This document shows, one piece after another, positions 22,977-31,282 of a stretch of 42,809 nt of DNA; position 1 is the stretch's first letter, and every line of letters begins with the position of its first letter. Made by a program: the position numbers and the translations under genes. This DNA is from Clostridia bacterium (GTDB lineage Bacteria > Bacillota > Clostridia > Christensenellales > CAG-138), in the NCBI GenBank assembly GCA_017554455.1, contig JAFZIH010000103.1, forward strand, positions 1 through 42,809, in the 5' to 3' direction. A model generated the notes under the pieces. It saw only the letters and a list, made by a program, of their open reading frames with translations, did not search any database and was not told where the DNA came from.

Positions 22977-25385
22977 ATGCAATCCAAATGGAAAGTCACA
23001 TCGAACTTGCAGCATACCTGCGGCGTCGTGAAGATTTTTCACGGCAAACAGTTTGATGCAAACACAAGGTACATCGAAGCGACGATCATGGACGGCGATT
23101 CTGCCTTTACCATGCCGTCCAACCCGAAATTCATGGTCGGTATTCGGCAGGCAGACGGCACGGAAATGGTCTACGACGCGATCATAACCGCAACGCCTAC
23201 GCTCGGTCTCGTCGTAACCGTCGATACGGCAACCTATATGTCGCACGGCGCGATCAATTCCACCTTCACCTTCGACGGCACGAACTGGAAGCGCAGCGGA
23301 ACGGTCGTCGATCTGTCCGCATGGGGCATTACGATTGTCAGCGGTACGCCGTCGAACGGCAATACCATCGTGATCGCTACAACGTCTGCCGTGACGTATT
23401 CAAGCAACGTCGTGACGTTCGCCGTACACCCGAATCTGTTCCTGACGGCGGGCGACGGCTGCGCGGAACTGTACATCTGCGACGGCGACGAGATTATCAG
23501 CACATTCGTCTATACGGTTCGCGTGGAAAAAGCGGCGGCAAATCCGAACAACGCCGTTGCTTCTACCTCATTTGCCGTTATCACCGCGCAAATCGAATCG
23601 TATGTGAATGCGTGGCTTACGGCACATCCCGAAGCAACGACGACCGTACAGGACGGCTCGATCACGGAAGCAAAGCTCGCCGCCGCACTCAAAGCAAAGC
23701 TGCTTCGCACGATTTCCGTAACGGACACATCCACTACCATCGCATCCATTGCTTCGCAGCTCAACACCATCAACGCGAACAGCGAACACGTCCTGTTTGA
23801 TGTTTCTGCGCTCGGTGCGCAGATGTACCTTTGCACGATCTTTATAAACGGATCGAACTATAAGATTCTCGATCTTGTCAACGGTCGGCTTGCGGAAGGC
23901 ACGTTTGACAATACCTCTCTGCTTACGATGGCGATTGCGCAGGCGTCCGACCTTGCGACACAGGCACAAATCGACGCATTGCAGGGCGAGATCGACGAAC
24001 TCGGCGGCAAGACCATCCTCGAAAACTGGGATGCTCTCGGCGATCTGATCCTTTCCGGCAACTCCGAAAGCGTTATCAGCCCCGGAGATAAGACCAACAT
24101 TCATTGGCTTGCGTCTGCCATCGGAACGACGTCGCACGGTCTGACCGTTTCCTGCTCGAACCTTCATACGTTTGCAAACGGCGTAGGCGAAGCGGAAGCA
24201 AAGGATTACCTCTTTGTCTACGATGGCACGAATTGGACGCTTGACGGCGAAACGGTCGATCTTACAGATTTTGCGCTTACCGTGACCGGCACCCCCTCCA
24301 CGGGAGAGGTTATGGACGTAAAGACCACTATCAAATCCGTGTCCTACACGTTTACGTCATACGACACCGTAGAAGCCGCCGATGCAGATGTGCCGCATAA
24401 TTGGTGTGTGGAGCAGACATACGCGCCCGACACCCGCGTTTTCGACAACTACGAATCGCTGTTTTGCGTTCAGGCAAACAAGTCGATCCCTGCGGGAAAA
24501 TACTACATTCCAATGCGTTCGTACCGATCCAACAAGACGTTCAACGCTTGCTTCACGCTTTCGGCAGCCCTCGGCTCCACGACGAAGATTCAAGCCGCCC
24601 GCGCTGCTTCTTCGAGCATGAGCGCACCTGACGCTACCGGCTCCACGATCGGCGGCGCATATCTCGTAACGTCCGTTCAGCCGAAGGTGTACGGCGAAAC
24701 GACAAACGTAGGAAGCGCGATTGCCGTGACGTACCTTTCCGACGCAGACGCGGCTTCCGGCGGCTACACGAACCTTAACACGCTGAACACAAGCGGAAAC
24801 ACCGTATTCGTGGTTGGCAACCTTGACACCGCCGCGCTCGGCAATAACGGATGGGCGTTCGCCAACCTGCGCCAACACCTCAACGACGACAGCAAGGACG
24901 GCAGCTACACGCCGACACACGATAACGACATCGCGGCTGCATATAACCGTCAGTCCGGTTTTCTATACGCGCTCGATCCCCGCGTCCGTCGGCTGATCCA
25001 AACCGCAAACGTAAAATGCGTTGCGGGCTACGGCAACACGGACGTTTATCCGCAAGGTCAGACTTACACCGTGCAGGACGACGTGTTCCTGCTCTCGATG
25101 GTGGAGATGGCTTTCAATCTGCAAACGACCGAAGGCGAAATGACCGATCTCTATGGTCTTTACACCGACGGCGTTCTTACAAACGATGCTGTTGTTGCAA
25201 GGGCGAAATACAACAAGTCGGGCGGTACGCTCAATACTTACCGTTGGAGCCGCTCGGCTGTCTCCCCCAACGCGAGCGGCGCCCGGGTCGTCACCGCGTC
25301 GGGTGCGAACAACAACAGCAACGCGAGCAACGCCTACTACGTCGCTCCCGCTTTCATCGTCGGGAAGAAATCTACAAATCAGTAA
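22977..25385 (+). CDS. DGR target: tail fibre/receptor-binding protein with variable C-terminal domain
   Basis: 802 residues. Residues 1-190 resemble a BppU-type baseplate attachment domain (KVTSNLQHTCGVVKIFHGK, IRQADGTEMVYDAI). Two related beta modules contain FDGTNWKRSGTVVDLS (about 100) and YDGTNWTLDGETVDLTDF (about 415). From about 460 the protein has a C-type-lectin-like DUF6273-type domain with YYIPMRSYRSNKTF and LSMVEMAFNL. The VR encodes residues 759-792 (ending AYYVAPAF). The protein should bind the host surface, and the DGR should vary its tip. Ribosome site GGAGG before the ATG. Confidence 0.93.
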   Translation: MQSKWKVTSNLQHTCGVVKIFHGKQFDANTRYIEATIMDGDSAFTMPSNPKFMVGIRQADGTEMVYDAIITATPTLGLVVTVDTATYMSHGAINSTFTFDGTNWKRSGTVVDLSAWGITIVSGTPSNGNTIVIATTSAVTYSSNVVTFAVHPNLFLTAGDGCAELYICDGDEIISTFVYTVRVEKAAANPNNAVASTSFAVITAQIESYVNAWLTAHPEATTTVQDGSITEAKLAAALKAKLLRTISVTDTSTTIASIASQLNTINANSEHVLFDVSALGAQMYLCTIFINGSNYKILDLVNGRLAEGTFDNTSLLTMAIAQASDLATQAQIDALQGEIDELGGKTILENWDALGDLILSGNSESVISPGDKTNIHWLASAIGTTSHGLTVSCSNLHTFANGVGEAEAKDYLFVYDGTNWTLDGETVDLTDFALTVTGTPSTGEVMDVKTTIKSVSYTFTSYDTVEAADADVPHNWCVEQTYAPDTRVFDNYESLFCVQANKSIPAGKYYIPMRSYRSNKTFNACFTLSAALGSTTKIQAARAASSSMSAPDATGSTIGGAYLVTSVQPKVYGETTNVGSAIAVTYLSDADAASGGYTNLNTLNTSGNTVFVVGNLDTAALGNNGWAFANLRQHLNDDSKDGSYTPTHDNDIAAAYNRQSGFLYALDPRVRRLIQTANVKCVAGYGNTDVYPQGQTYTVQDDVFLLSMVEMAFNLQTTEGEMTDLYGLYTDGVLTNDAVVARAKYNKSGGTLNTYRWSRSAVSPNASGARVVTASGANNNSNASNAYYVAPAFIVGKKSTNQ
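25250..25354 (+). repeat. DGR variable region (VR)
   Basis: The 105 bp align without gaps to TR 25943-26047. There are 13 differences, each where TR has A (to G seven times; the rest to T or C), and none at the 74 non-A positions. The identical stretch TACGTCGCTCCCG at the 3' side is the likely initiation-of-mutagenic-homing segment. Changed codons include Asn to Val, Ser, Gly and Tyr. Confidence 0.97.
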
Positions 25386-25388
25386 ATC

Positions 25389-25406
25389 GCCGAACGTCAG
25401 TTCGGC
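25389..25406. promoter_or_regulatory. hairpin just downstream of VR
   Basis: GCCGAAC (25389-25395), tetraloop GTCA, GTTCGGC (25400-25406). It starts 34 bp after the VR, right after the stop codon, lacks a T run, and has no counterpart after TR. In the Bordetella phage DGR a short-stem tetraloop hairpin/cruciform after the VR marks the homing target, so this is a candidate equivalent. Confidence 0.65.
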
Positions 25407-25429
25407 AGAAAGGATAAGGAAATCAGATC

Positions 25430-25888
25430 ATGGCGCAGCGCGTGGATCAGCGTGATCCGACAAGGACAGAGTTGGAAGCGTACAACAAGGCGCTGAAACT
25501 GAGCGATCATGTTATGAGCGTATGCAAGCCAAAGGATAAAAATCCCAACGCCTGCCACATACCGAAGCGCAATGCCGGAATCGGTCGGATTCTGATGGAA
25601 GCGGCTGTTGAACTCGGAGCCGACATACTGGAAGCGAACGAGCTTTACGTCGGCGCGAACATCGGGATCGAGCAGCGAAAGCAAAACTACGCTGACAGGA
25701 TCGCCCTGCAAGAACACGCAAAGCGTCTCACGTTTCGCATGGAGCATATCTTCCGAATCTTGTACTTTGACAAGCCGTTCGCTGAAAGCACGACAAAGTA
25801 CATGATGGATTTGATTTGCGAAACGCGGGCGCTACTGATCTCATGGAAAGAATCTGATTCAAAGATGTTAAAGTCGATCTCGACTTGA
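25430..25888 (+). CDS. avd: DGR accessory variability determinant (Avd)
   Basis: 152 residues, nearly all helical, with the four-helix pattern of Avd/23S-IVP proteins: AYNKALKLSDHVMSVCKP, IGRILMEAAVELGADILEAN, ALQEHAKRLTFRMEHIFRIL and KYMMDLICETRALLISWKES. It is basic in the first half. Avd forms a pentameric barrel that binds RT and template RNA. Its place between target gene and TR is the classic DGR order. An A/G-rich ribosome site (AAGGATAAGG) precedes the ATG. Confidence 0.92.
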   Translation: MAQRVDQRDPTRTELEAYNKALKLSDHVMSVCKPKDKNPNACHIPKRNAGIGRILMEAAVELGADILEANELYVGANIGIEQRKQNYADRIALQEHAKRLTFRMEHIFRILYFDKPFAESTTKYMMDLICETRALLISWKESDSKMLKSIST

Positions 25889-25942
25889 CAGGGGTGTTCG
25901 TTGATGATGCGCGTGTCGCTTTTAGGCGGCTTCGACGTCTAT

Positions 25943-26047
25943 CCGCTCGGCTAACTCCACCAACGCGAACAACGCCCGGAACGTAACCGCGTCGGGTGCG
26001 AACAACAACAACAACGCGAACAACGCCAACTACGTCGCTCCCGATTT
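25943..26047 (+). ncRNA. DGR template region (TR)
   Basis: Non-coding 105-bp template between avd and the RT gene, same orientation. It holds 31 adenines, mostly in 13 AAC codon equivalents when read in the VR frame (SANSTNANNARNV...). AAC codons permit wide substitution without stops after adenine mutagenesis. The transcribed RNA probably starts upstream (25889-25942) and runs into the RT gene. Confidence 0.96.
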
Positions 26048-26071
26048 GATTTCCGACAATCACTTTGCCTG

Positions 26072-27157
26072 ATGTTAGTACCTCTTGAACAGCGAAAGCC
26101 CGCGCTGATTGTCGGTGATGAAAGGAACGAGCATCCCGCCGAAAGGCAAACGGAAGCCACGGACATTTTATCCGTGTGCGGGATCACTCCCTTGTTATCA
26201 GCGGAAACGAGAACGCACCGCCGTGTCGGTTATAAAAACAGCGTTTCTCGTTTCCACATGATGACAATGAGCAAATGCAACGCGATTTCAAATGCGCTTC
26301 TTGACGGGACGTATAAACCGCAGAAAGGCGAAAGGCACGAAGTATTTGAGCCGAAGTATCGCATTACTGTCTCGACAAAGTACGCGGATCGCGTTCCGCA
26401 ATCTTCGTTTGTAACGAATTACTTTTATCCGAAGGTCATACCGAACCTTATTCAAAGCAACTGCGCCTGCATGAAAGGGCGCGGTGTTGACTATGCAAGA
26501 AGCATCTTCAAGGAAATACTGCGCAACGCGAACGAGAACGATTGCTGTCTGAAAACAGATTGGCATGGATTTTTCGCGTCCATCTGCCACGAAGATTTGA
26601 AGAACGAACTGTTCCCGTTCTTTTTCGACGAATGGGCGCGGTGGTATTTCTCTTTGACGGTTGACAATTCGAGTTGCCCAGTCGGTATCGACCTCGGCAG
26701 CGAAGTCTTTCAGCTTTCGGCGACAAGCTTTCCGCACCGAATGGACAGATTGATAGACGATGGTTCGTTCGTCCGCTATCAAGACGATTCCGTTTACGTC
26801 GGAACGCTCGAACGGTGCAAAGAGGTTTTGCAGATCATCAGATCGGAATCCGACCGTTTGCACTTGCAGCTTTCCGAACGCAAAACATTCATTCAGCCGA
26901 TCAGCCGACCGATTCACTTTTTAGGATTCAGCTATTTGCGAAAGCCGACCGGTCGCGTCACGGTGAAGCGATTGCCGGACAAAATTCGCCATGAACGGCG
27001 CAAGCTGCGACGGATGGTAAAGATCGGCGTACCTGATGAATGGATGGATGCGCATTGGACGTCTGTTCGCGCCTGCCTGATAAAAGGATCGCGCTCCGAT
27101 CTGCACAAAATGGACAAATTTTACGAAAGGGTGAAAACGCATGATTCCGATTTATAA
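26072..27157 (+). CDS. DGR reverse transcriptase
   Basis: Up to 361 residues. The conserved part begins near THRRVGYKNSVSRF. RT motifs: catalytic Asp in LKTDWHGFFASI, the DGR box as GIDLGSEVFQLSAT, the active site RYQDDSVYVG, and LQLSERKTFIQPI with HFLGFSYL. DGR enzymes usually have a GxxxSQ box and YMDD/YVDD; here they read GSEVFQ and YQDD. The ATG at 26072 has no ribosome site, and the first 45 residues look unlike protein, so a later start (for example a GTG near 26174 or the ATG near 26264) is possible. It copies TR RNA with errors at A. Confidence 0.93.
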   Translation: MLVPLEQRKPALIVGDERNEHPAERQTEATDILSVCGITPLLSAETRTHRRVGYKNSVSRFHMMTMSKCNAISNALLDGTYKPQKGERHEVFEPKYRITVSTKYADRVPQSSFVTNYFYPKVIPNLIQSNCACMKGRGVDYARSIFKEILRNANENDCCLKTDWHGFFASICHEDLKNELFPFFFDEWARWYFSLTVDNSSCPVGIDLGSEVFQLSATSFPHRMDRLIDDGSFVRYQDDSVYVGTLERCKEVLQIIRSESDRLHLQLSERKTFIQPISRPIHFLGFSYLRKPTGRVTVKRLPDKIRHERRKLRRMVKIGVPDEWMDAHWTSVRACLIKGSRSDLHKMDKFYERVKTHDSDL

Positions 27158-27398
27158 AACTGATCTCGAAAGGGAGAACCGCGACAAAGGAACAGACCTC
27201 AAAACCATGCTCACCTCGGAAGCAACCGACGAGGAGGTCAGCATCGAACTGCTAATCCGCGAACGGTATTCCATGAGCCAAGAGCTTGCGATGCACCGAA
27301 AGAAGCTGATGGGAAGCGAGGACACGGCTGAATGGAACGAATACTGTGCTTATGTGCAGGAGTGCATCGACCGCGTTCGCAACGCGGAGCAGGAGTAA
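27141..27398 (+). CDS. unknown small helical protein
   Basis: 85 residues, overlapping the RT end by 17 bp, with GAAAGGG before the ATG. It is charged and helical (SIELLIRERYSMSQELAMHR, EWNEYCAYVQECIDRVR). It lies between the DGR and the lysis genes and could belong to either. Function unknown. Confidence 0.75.
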   Translation: MIPIYKTDLERENRDKGTDLKTMLTSEATDEEVSIELLIRERYSMSQELAMHRKKLMGSEDTAEWNEYCAYVQECIDRVRNAEQE

Positions 27399-27402
27399 CG
27401 CC

Positions 27403-27507
27403 GTGAATGACGAACAGATTACCGCACTTTCGGATTCCGAATTGGTCGATCTCCTGCGCCGTGTATCGGAAGAATTGGAACTGCGGCTTATGCAAAGAGC
27501 CGAGTAA
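27403..27507 (+). CDS. very small conserved-type protein
   Basis: 34 codons from a GTG with AGGAG 7 nt upstream, ending 12 bp before the endolysin start. The peptide MNDEQITALSDSELVDLLRR then VSEELELRLM is an amphipathic double helix similar to short proteins seen near lysis genes of gut phages. Easily missed because of length. Confidence 0.55.
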   Translation: MNDEQITALSDSELVDLLRRVSEELELRLMQRAE

Positions 27508-27519
27508 CGGAGGTATGTT

Positions 27520-28275
27520 ATGGCAAATGTGACAGACTTTGATAAACAGGTCGAAATTCAAGTCCTAAATCACTCCATATATGTATGGGGCGCAAGCGGG
27601 CAGCTTTGCAAGGACGTAAATGAGGAGTGGATCAGAAAAAAGGAATCGAGGAACGAAAACGGGAAACACGCCGATGAAGCTGTCAAAGCGTGGAAAGCGG
27701 TTATGGCTTCCCCTTACAAAGACGTTGCGCGGTGCTTCGATTGTTCCGGCTTCGTGTCGTTCTGCCTTATTCAGGTCGGTGCGCTTGACAAGCGGCGCGA
27801 TTGCGACGGTCTTTATGACCGATGTACTCCCCTTGAAAAGCCCGAAAACGGCGCTCTCCTGTTCCGCGTGAATGCGTACAACCCGAACGACGAAACGCAC
27901 GTCGGCGTTTACATCGACGGGAAACAATACCACGCAAAAGGACGCGCTTACGGTACGGTCGGCGAACCGTACCGCTCTGATTTTTGGGCGAAAACCGCGT
28001 GGTTCAAAAACCTCGAACGCGATGAACCGCAGCCCGAACCCGAGCCGCAGCCGATTCCGACGAACGAATACGTCCGCGTGAAGGGCGGCTCCGTCCGCGT
28101 CCGTGAAGGAAACGGCACGTCCACGCGCTGCATCGGGATCGCGCACAAAGGCGACGAGTTCCCGTGCCTCGGACAAGCCGATGCGTCGCCGTATTGGTAT
28201 GAGATCGAATACCGCGGGGGAACCGCGTACATCACCTGCAATCAGCGATATACGGAGGTCGTCTACAAAGCATGA
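27520..28275 (+). CDS. endolysin: NlpC/P60 peptidase with SH3 domain
   Basis: 251 residues. The NlpC/P60 domain (about 10-160) has catalytic Cys in CFDCSGFVSFC, His in DETHVGVYID and a third polar residue in YHAKGRAY. A Pro/Glu linker (QPEPEPQPIPTN) joins it to a bacterial SH3-like domain (about 180-250: RVKGGSVRVREGNGTSTRCI). It should cut stem peptides of the host cell wall. No signal peptide, so a holin is needed. GGAGG before the ATG. Confidence 0.93.
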   Translation: MANVTDFDKQVEIQVLNHSIYVWGASGQLCKDVNEEWIRKKESRNENGKHADEAVKAWKAVMASPYKDVARCFDCSGFVSFCLIQVGALDKRRDCDGLYDRCTPLEKPENGALLFRVNAYNPNDETHVGVYIDGKQYHAKGRAYGTVGEPYRSDFWAKTAWFKNLERDEPQPEPEPQPIPTNEYVRVKGGSVRVREGNGTSTRCIGIAHKGDEFPCLGQADASPYWYEIEYRGGTAYITCNQRYTEVVYKA

Positions 28276-28661
28276 TCGAAAACATGATTTTACTTTCGGA
28301 AAGCGCCGCCGCACAGACGCCTATGCAGGATTGGCAAATCATAAAGACGATCCTCCTGCTCGGCTCGATTGCGGCGGCGATTGGAGGAATAGCGGCATTG
28401 ATCGCAAAGATTGTAAAAGCCGTAAAAAAAATTATCGACTACTTCGTCTGCTTACGGAAGGACGTTGACACGCTCGTAAAGCATGACGGGGAGCAGTACA
28501 AGGCAATTCTACGCCTTACCGTGATGAACGAGAATATGCCCCTTTCTGAACGAATCTCCGCAGGCAAGCAGTACATCGAATTGGACGGAAACGGCGACGT
28601 CCGGCACTACTACGAGACGCAACTGAAACCCTACGACCACATCGAAAGAAAGGAGGAATAA
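28272..28661 (+). CDS. membrane protein of lysis cassette
   Basis: 129 residues with one strong membrane segment (IIKTILLLGSIAAAIGGIAA) followed by basic residues and a soluble helical tail (VDTLVKHDGEQYKAILRLTV). It overlaps the endolysin stop by 4 bp and precedes the holin. It may be a second holin, an antiholin or a spanin-like helper. Confidence 0.7.
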   Translation: MIENMILLSESAAAQTPMQDWQIIKTILLLGSIAAAIGGIAALIAKIVKAVKKIIDYFVCLRKDVDTLVKHDGEQYKAILRLTVMNENMPLSERISAGKQYIELDGNGDVRHYYETQLKPYDHIERKEE

Positions 28662-28662
28662 A

Positions 28663-28872
28663 ATGAGCGACAAAACTTTTGACGCAATTCGGCTCGTTGC
28701 CGAACTGATCCTGCCGATCTCCGCGCTTATCTCCGGTCTCACCGAAGTATGGGGCTTCGCGTATGGCGTGGAAATCGCAGCAACGCTCGTTCTGCTCGAT
28801 ACGTTCGCGGGCGTGTTTGTAGAGGTTCTTCGCAAAATCTACAAGAAGAAGCAGATGGAAATAACTGAATAA
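28663..28872 (+). CDS. holin
   Basis: 69 residues with two membrane segments (AIRLVAELILPISALISGL and VEIAATLVLLDTFAGVFVEV), a short turn and a Lys-rich C-terminus (RKIYKKKQ). This is the pattern of small class II holins of Bacillota phages. AAAGGAGG before the ATG. Last gene of the late transcript. Confidence 0.85.
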   Translation: MSDKTFDAIRLVAELILPISALISGLTEVWGFAYGVEIAATLVLLDTFAGVFVEVLRKIYKKKQMEITE

Positions 28873-28881
28873 TTGAAAAGC

Positions 28882-28912
28882 AATACCACCTCACGACGAG
28901 GTGGTATTTTTT
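28882..28912 (+). terminator. late operon terminator
   Basis: AATACCACCTC (28882-28892), loop ACGAC, GAGGTGGTATT (28898-28908), then TTTT. The 11-bp stem also lies at the end of the convergent early operon; the last codons of the leftward gene at 28891 are inside it. Confidence 0.9.
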
Positions 28913-29334
28913 ATTTCCGGCATTTTGTAAATGATCCTTGTGATCCGCTTTCGCATCGCTGCTCGTCCGTTGTATTCGCAGCCGATTTCTTCGCATATCC
29001 GCATCGGCGAAAGTCCGCGGACGAATTTGCAGTACAGGATCAGCTTGTCCGTTTCCGAGATCGGCGCTCTCTCGATGTAACCCGTGACCGCCGAAAGTGC
29101 TTTGTACACGTCCCCGATCTTGCGGTCGATCTTCTCGACGCTCTCCGTCAGCTTTACCGCGGAATCTCCTGTCGCGTCGCTCGTCGATCCGCTTTGCACA
29201 CTCGTACCGAGGTCGCTTCTGCTGACGTGCAATCCAAGTATTTCCTCACGTTGTTGGTATAATCGTCGCAGCTTCATTTTTTGGGCGGTATAGCTTGACA
29301 GAAATTTGTATTTCCGGCTATACGCATCTTCCAT
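28891..29334 (-). CDS. ArpU/RinA-like late transcription regulator
   Basis: 147 residues. The C-terminal half is a sigma-region-4-like HTH (SETDKLILYCKFVRGLSPMR, IGCEYNGRAAMRKRITRIIY). The N-terminal half is helical with a Ser/Thr-rich linker. Proteins of this build close the early operon of many Bacillota phages and activate late genes. The phased repeat array at 7870-7936 is its possible target. Direct evidence of activation is not available. Confidence 0.8.
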   Translation of the reverse strand: MEDAYSRKYKFLSSYTAQKMKLRRLYQQREEILGLHVSRSDLGTSVQSGSTSDATGDSAVKLTESVEKIDRKIGDVYKALSAVTGYIERAPISETDKLILYCKFVRGLSPMRICEEIGCEYNGRAAMRKRITRIIYKMPEIKNTTSS

Positions 29335-29341
29335 CTATCGC

Positions 29342-29731
29342 CTACACCTCCTCAAAGTCATTCGGATATGTCAGTTGAAGAACCTTCTGCACAACGCCCG
29401 CGTTTGTCCCGATGCACGATTCCTTTTTCAGCTTCAAAAAGGCGTCCGCATACTTTCCGCGCAGCTTTATCGAAATCACCCTTTCGTTTTCTTCCTCCTC
29501 ATCTCGCTTTTCCATTCCGTAAACGGCAAGAAGCACATCGGGAGAATATACGTTTTTCGGCTCGATGTCAAGACATCTGCAAACCTTTTCAAGATCGTCC
29601 AACGGCAGCATCGCCGTTCCCTGCACGACCAACGAGAACGTCGGACGCGGGATTCCGAATCTTCCCGCCAAATCTGCCTGCGTTATACCCTTTGCCGACA
29701 GGACTTGCCGCCATCTGTTTTTGATTACCAT
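29342..29731 (-). CDS. HTH (XRE) regulator with C-terminal extension
   Basis: 129 residues from the ATG at 29731 (AGGAGG before it). The XRE domain is at residues 8-62 (KGITQADLAGRFGIPRPTF) and the C-terminal part has ISIKLRGKYADAFLKLKKES, resembling a ribbon-helix-helix. A TATAAT at about 29753 (minus strand) may belong to a local promoter, though no good -35 is seen. Likely controls part of the phage programme. Confidence 0.8.
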   Translation of the reverse strand: MVIKNRWRQVLSAKGITQADLAGRFGIPRPTFSLVVQGTAMLPLDDLEKVCRCLDIEPKNVYSPDVLLAVYGMEKRDEEEENERVISIKLRGKYADAFLKLKKESCIGTNAGVVQKVLQLTYPNDFEEV

Positions 29732-29851
29732 TCGCACCTCCTATATGTATGATTATAATGATTGTAACGCACCTTGCAGCCGTTTTATCCACTTTGATTC
29801 GTGATTACCTATCCGAGACGTAAAATCGCGTTTCAGAGCGTCACAGGCGCA

Positions 29852-30049
29852 TTATCTCATTGACCTGTCTTTTCTCGCTTTTCGCACTCTGTTCTCGATC
29901 TTCCGGTCCACCTCGTAGACCTCCACTTGCCTTTCTATGTATCGCTTTTCTCGCAGCTTTCTGTTCTCGTCGGCGTATGCTTGATACCTCTCGCAAACTC
30001 CGTGACATTCCGGCGATCTCTCCCGACAATCTCTGCACGGCGCTTTCAT
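29852..30049 (-). CDS. small Cys-containing charged protein
   Basis: 65 residues from the ATG at 30049. It starts KAPCRDCRERSPECHGVCER, a four-cysteine zinc-like knot, then a charged helix (RQVEVYEVDRKIENRVRKAR). This short family is common in gut phages; function unknown. Start overlaps the upstream stop by 4 bp. Confidence 0.75.
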   Translation of the reverse strand: MKAPCRDCRERSPECHGVCERYQAYADENRKLREKRYIERQVEVYEVDRKIENRVRKARKDRSMR

Positions 30050-30270
30050 TGCTCTTCTCCGTATACGGCAATAAACCAATCTCCCGGCGCATCATCGCCG
30101 TGCTTGATACATTCTGCTTTATCCTTTTCCGTCATTTCCCTGCTTTCCGTTGATGTAACAACGTACCCTGCTCTTTTAGCTTGCGCGATCAGCATAGGCA
30201 TGAAATAATCAGCCATATAGAAAGGACAAGACATACACATCATTACTTCTCTTTTTCGTTTCTTTCCCAT
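30046..30270 (-). CDS. unknown small protein
   Basis: 74 residues from the ATG at 30270 with GGAAGG before it. It contains CMSCPFYMADYFMPMLIAQA and ends DAPGDWFIAVYGEEQ. Possibly metal binding through CxxC. Function unknown. Coupled to both neighbours by short overlaps. Confidence 0.7.
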   Translation of the reverse strand: MGKKRKREVMMCMSCPFYMADYFMPMLIAQAKRAGYVVTSTESREMTEKDKAECIKHGDDAPGDWFIAVYGEEQ

Positions 30271-30275
30271 ATCTG

Positions 30276-30569
30276 TCACCTTCCGCAGATCGACATCTGC
30301 CGATCCAGTTCCTTTTTCAGACGCACGTTCTCGTCTTTCATCTCGTCATACAATTTGTTTGCCGTAGCCCATGCGGATTTCCATTTTTCCGTTTCTTCTG
30401 CTTGTTTTTCAAGCGCAACAGCCGCTTTCCAAAGCAACACCTGATGGCACATTTTGCATTCGCTCGGACTTTCTTCGTCCCACGGTGCCTTGCATCCGAT
30501 TTCTTCTTGACCTTCGCCGTTGCAGTCGTGCGTTGCACAGTACATCAACAGCTTTATGAGATTCATCAT
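30276..30569 (-). CDS. unknown protein with zinc-like N-terminus and coiled coil
   Basis: 97 residues. Residues 8-45 hold Cys and His (YCATHDCNGEGQEEIGC, ECKMCHQ) and 50-95 form a coiled coil (ALEKQAEETEKWKSAW). AGGAGG lies 8 nt before the ATG. Function unknown. Confidence 0.7.
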   Translation of the reverse strand: MMNLIKLLMYCATHDCNGEGQEEIGCKAPWDEESPSECKMCHQVLLWKAAVALEKQAEETEKWKSAWATANKLYDEMKDENVRLKKELDRQMSICGR

Positions 30570-30572
30570 TCG

Positions 30573-30848
30573 TCAGTCCTCCTCATATTCGCTGTTCAGA
30601 TACCGTATCAGGCAATCATAATTGCAAGCGTCCGTGCCGTTCTCTCCCTGCATAACGCCGCATATCGCCTCGGCTGCTTTCAGAAAGCCGTTCAGCAGGG
30701 GATCGCCGTCCTCGTCAAGCGGCAAGTCTATGTCAAGCCCTACGTCAAACATCAACGGGCAGATGCGGTTCATATAGCCCCAACCCGCGATCTCGTCTAT
30801 GCTCGCGTTCGTACCTTTTACCTCGTTGCATTTCTCCCATACCTTCAT
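30573..30848 (-). CDS. unknown acidic protein
   Basis: 91 residues from the ATG at 30848, which overlaps the metalloprotease-like stop. Acidic, with GYMNRICPLMFDVGLDIDLP and CNYDCLIRYLNSEYEED. No family recognised. Confidence 0.65.
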   Translation of the reverse strand: MKVWEKCNEVKGTNASIDEIAGWGYMNRICPLMFDVGLDIDLPLDEDGDPLLNGFLKAAEAICGVMQGENGTDACNYDCLIRYLNSEYEED

Positions 30849-31282
30849 TCGTCGGCTCCGTCCTTCCCGTACTTTTTCCATGCGTCGATTGTTCCATCAA
30901 TCATTATGCCGCCTGTTTTCTTGCGGTTCTGAATGAACTTGCAAACCAACGCCTGCCCGTTTTCCTCTGCTACGTCCTCGTTCATTTCAACATTTTCTTT
31001 CTCGCCGAACAGACCATGAAGATATTGCAGGTAGTGGACGAATTCGTGAGCGAGAACGCGCAATGTCGTACCGGTTCCGTACTTTGTCCCTGCAACAACG
31101 TGAATTTCGTTCTTTTCCGGTTCGTTGTCGTATGTGATGCAAACCCCGAAGCATGGGCGATCTCCGACGACAATGCTTTTCGCATACCAATGAAGATGAA
31201 TCGGTATCTTTGGCACGTCGTATTCTCGGTAAAGGAAATTGATAAACTGCTTTACAACTCGCCTTGACTTATTCACACGCAT
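30845..31282 (-). CDS. probable zinc metallopeptidase (HExxH)
   Basis: 145 residues with the zinc-binding motif HEFVH at about 80 inside a helix (LRVLAHEFVHYLQYLHGLFG) and candidate third ligands in EMNEDVAEENGQALV. The strand before it (KNEIHVVAGTKYG) fits small minimal-gluzincin folds, as in ImmA/IrrE- or SprT-like proteins. Unlike ImmA it is not beside a repressor. Substrate unknown. Confidence 0.78.
   Translation of the reverse strand: MRVNKSRRVVKQFINFLYREYDVPKIPIHLHWYAKSIVVGDRPCFGVCITYDNEPEKNEIHVVAGTKYGTGTTLRVLAHEFVHYLQYLHGLFGEKENVEMNEDVAEENGQALVCKFIQNRKKTGGIMIDGTIDAWKKYGKDGADE

Noticed and set aside
26158..26176. CACGGA-TCCGTG hairpin near the RT start as DGR element
   Set aside because: Short stem with a 7-nt loop inside a possible coding region; no counterpart near VR, so evidence is too thin.
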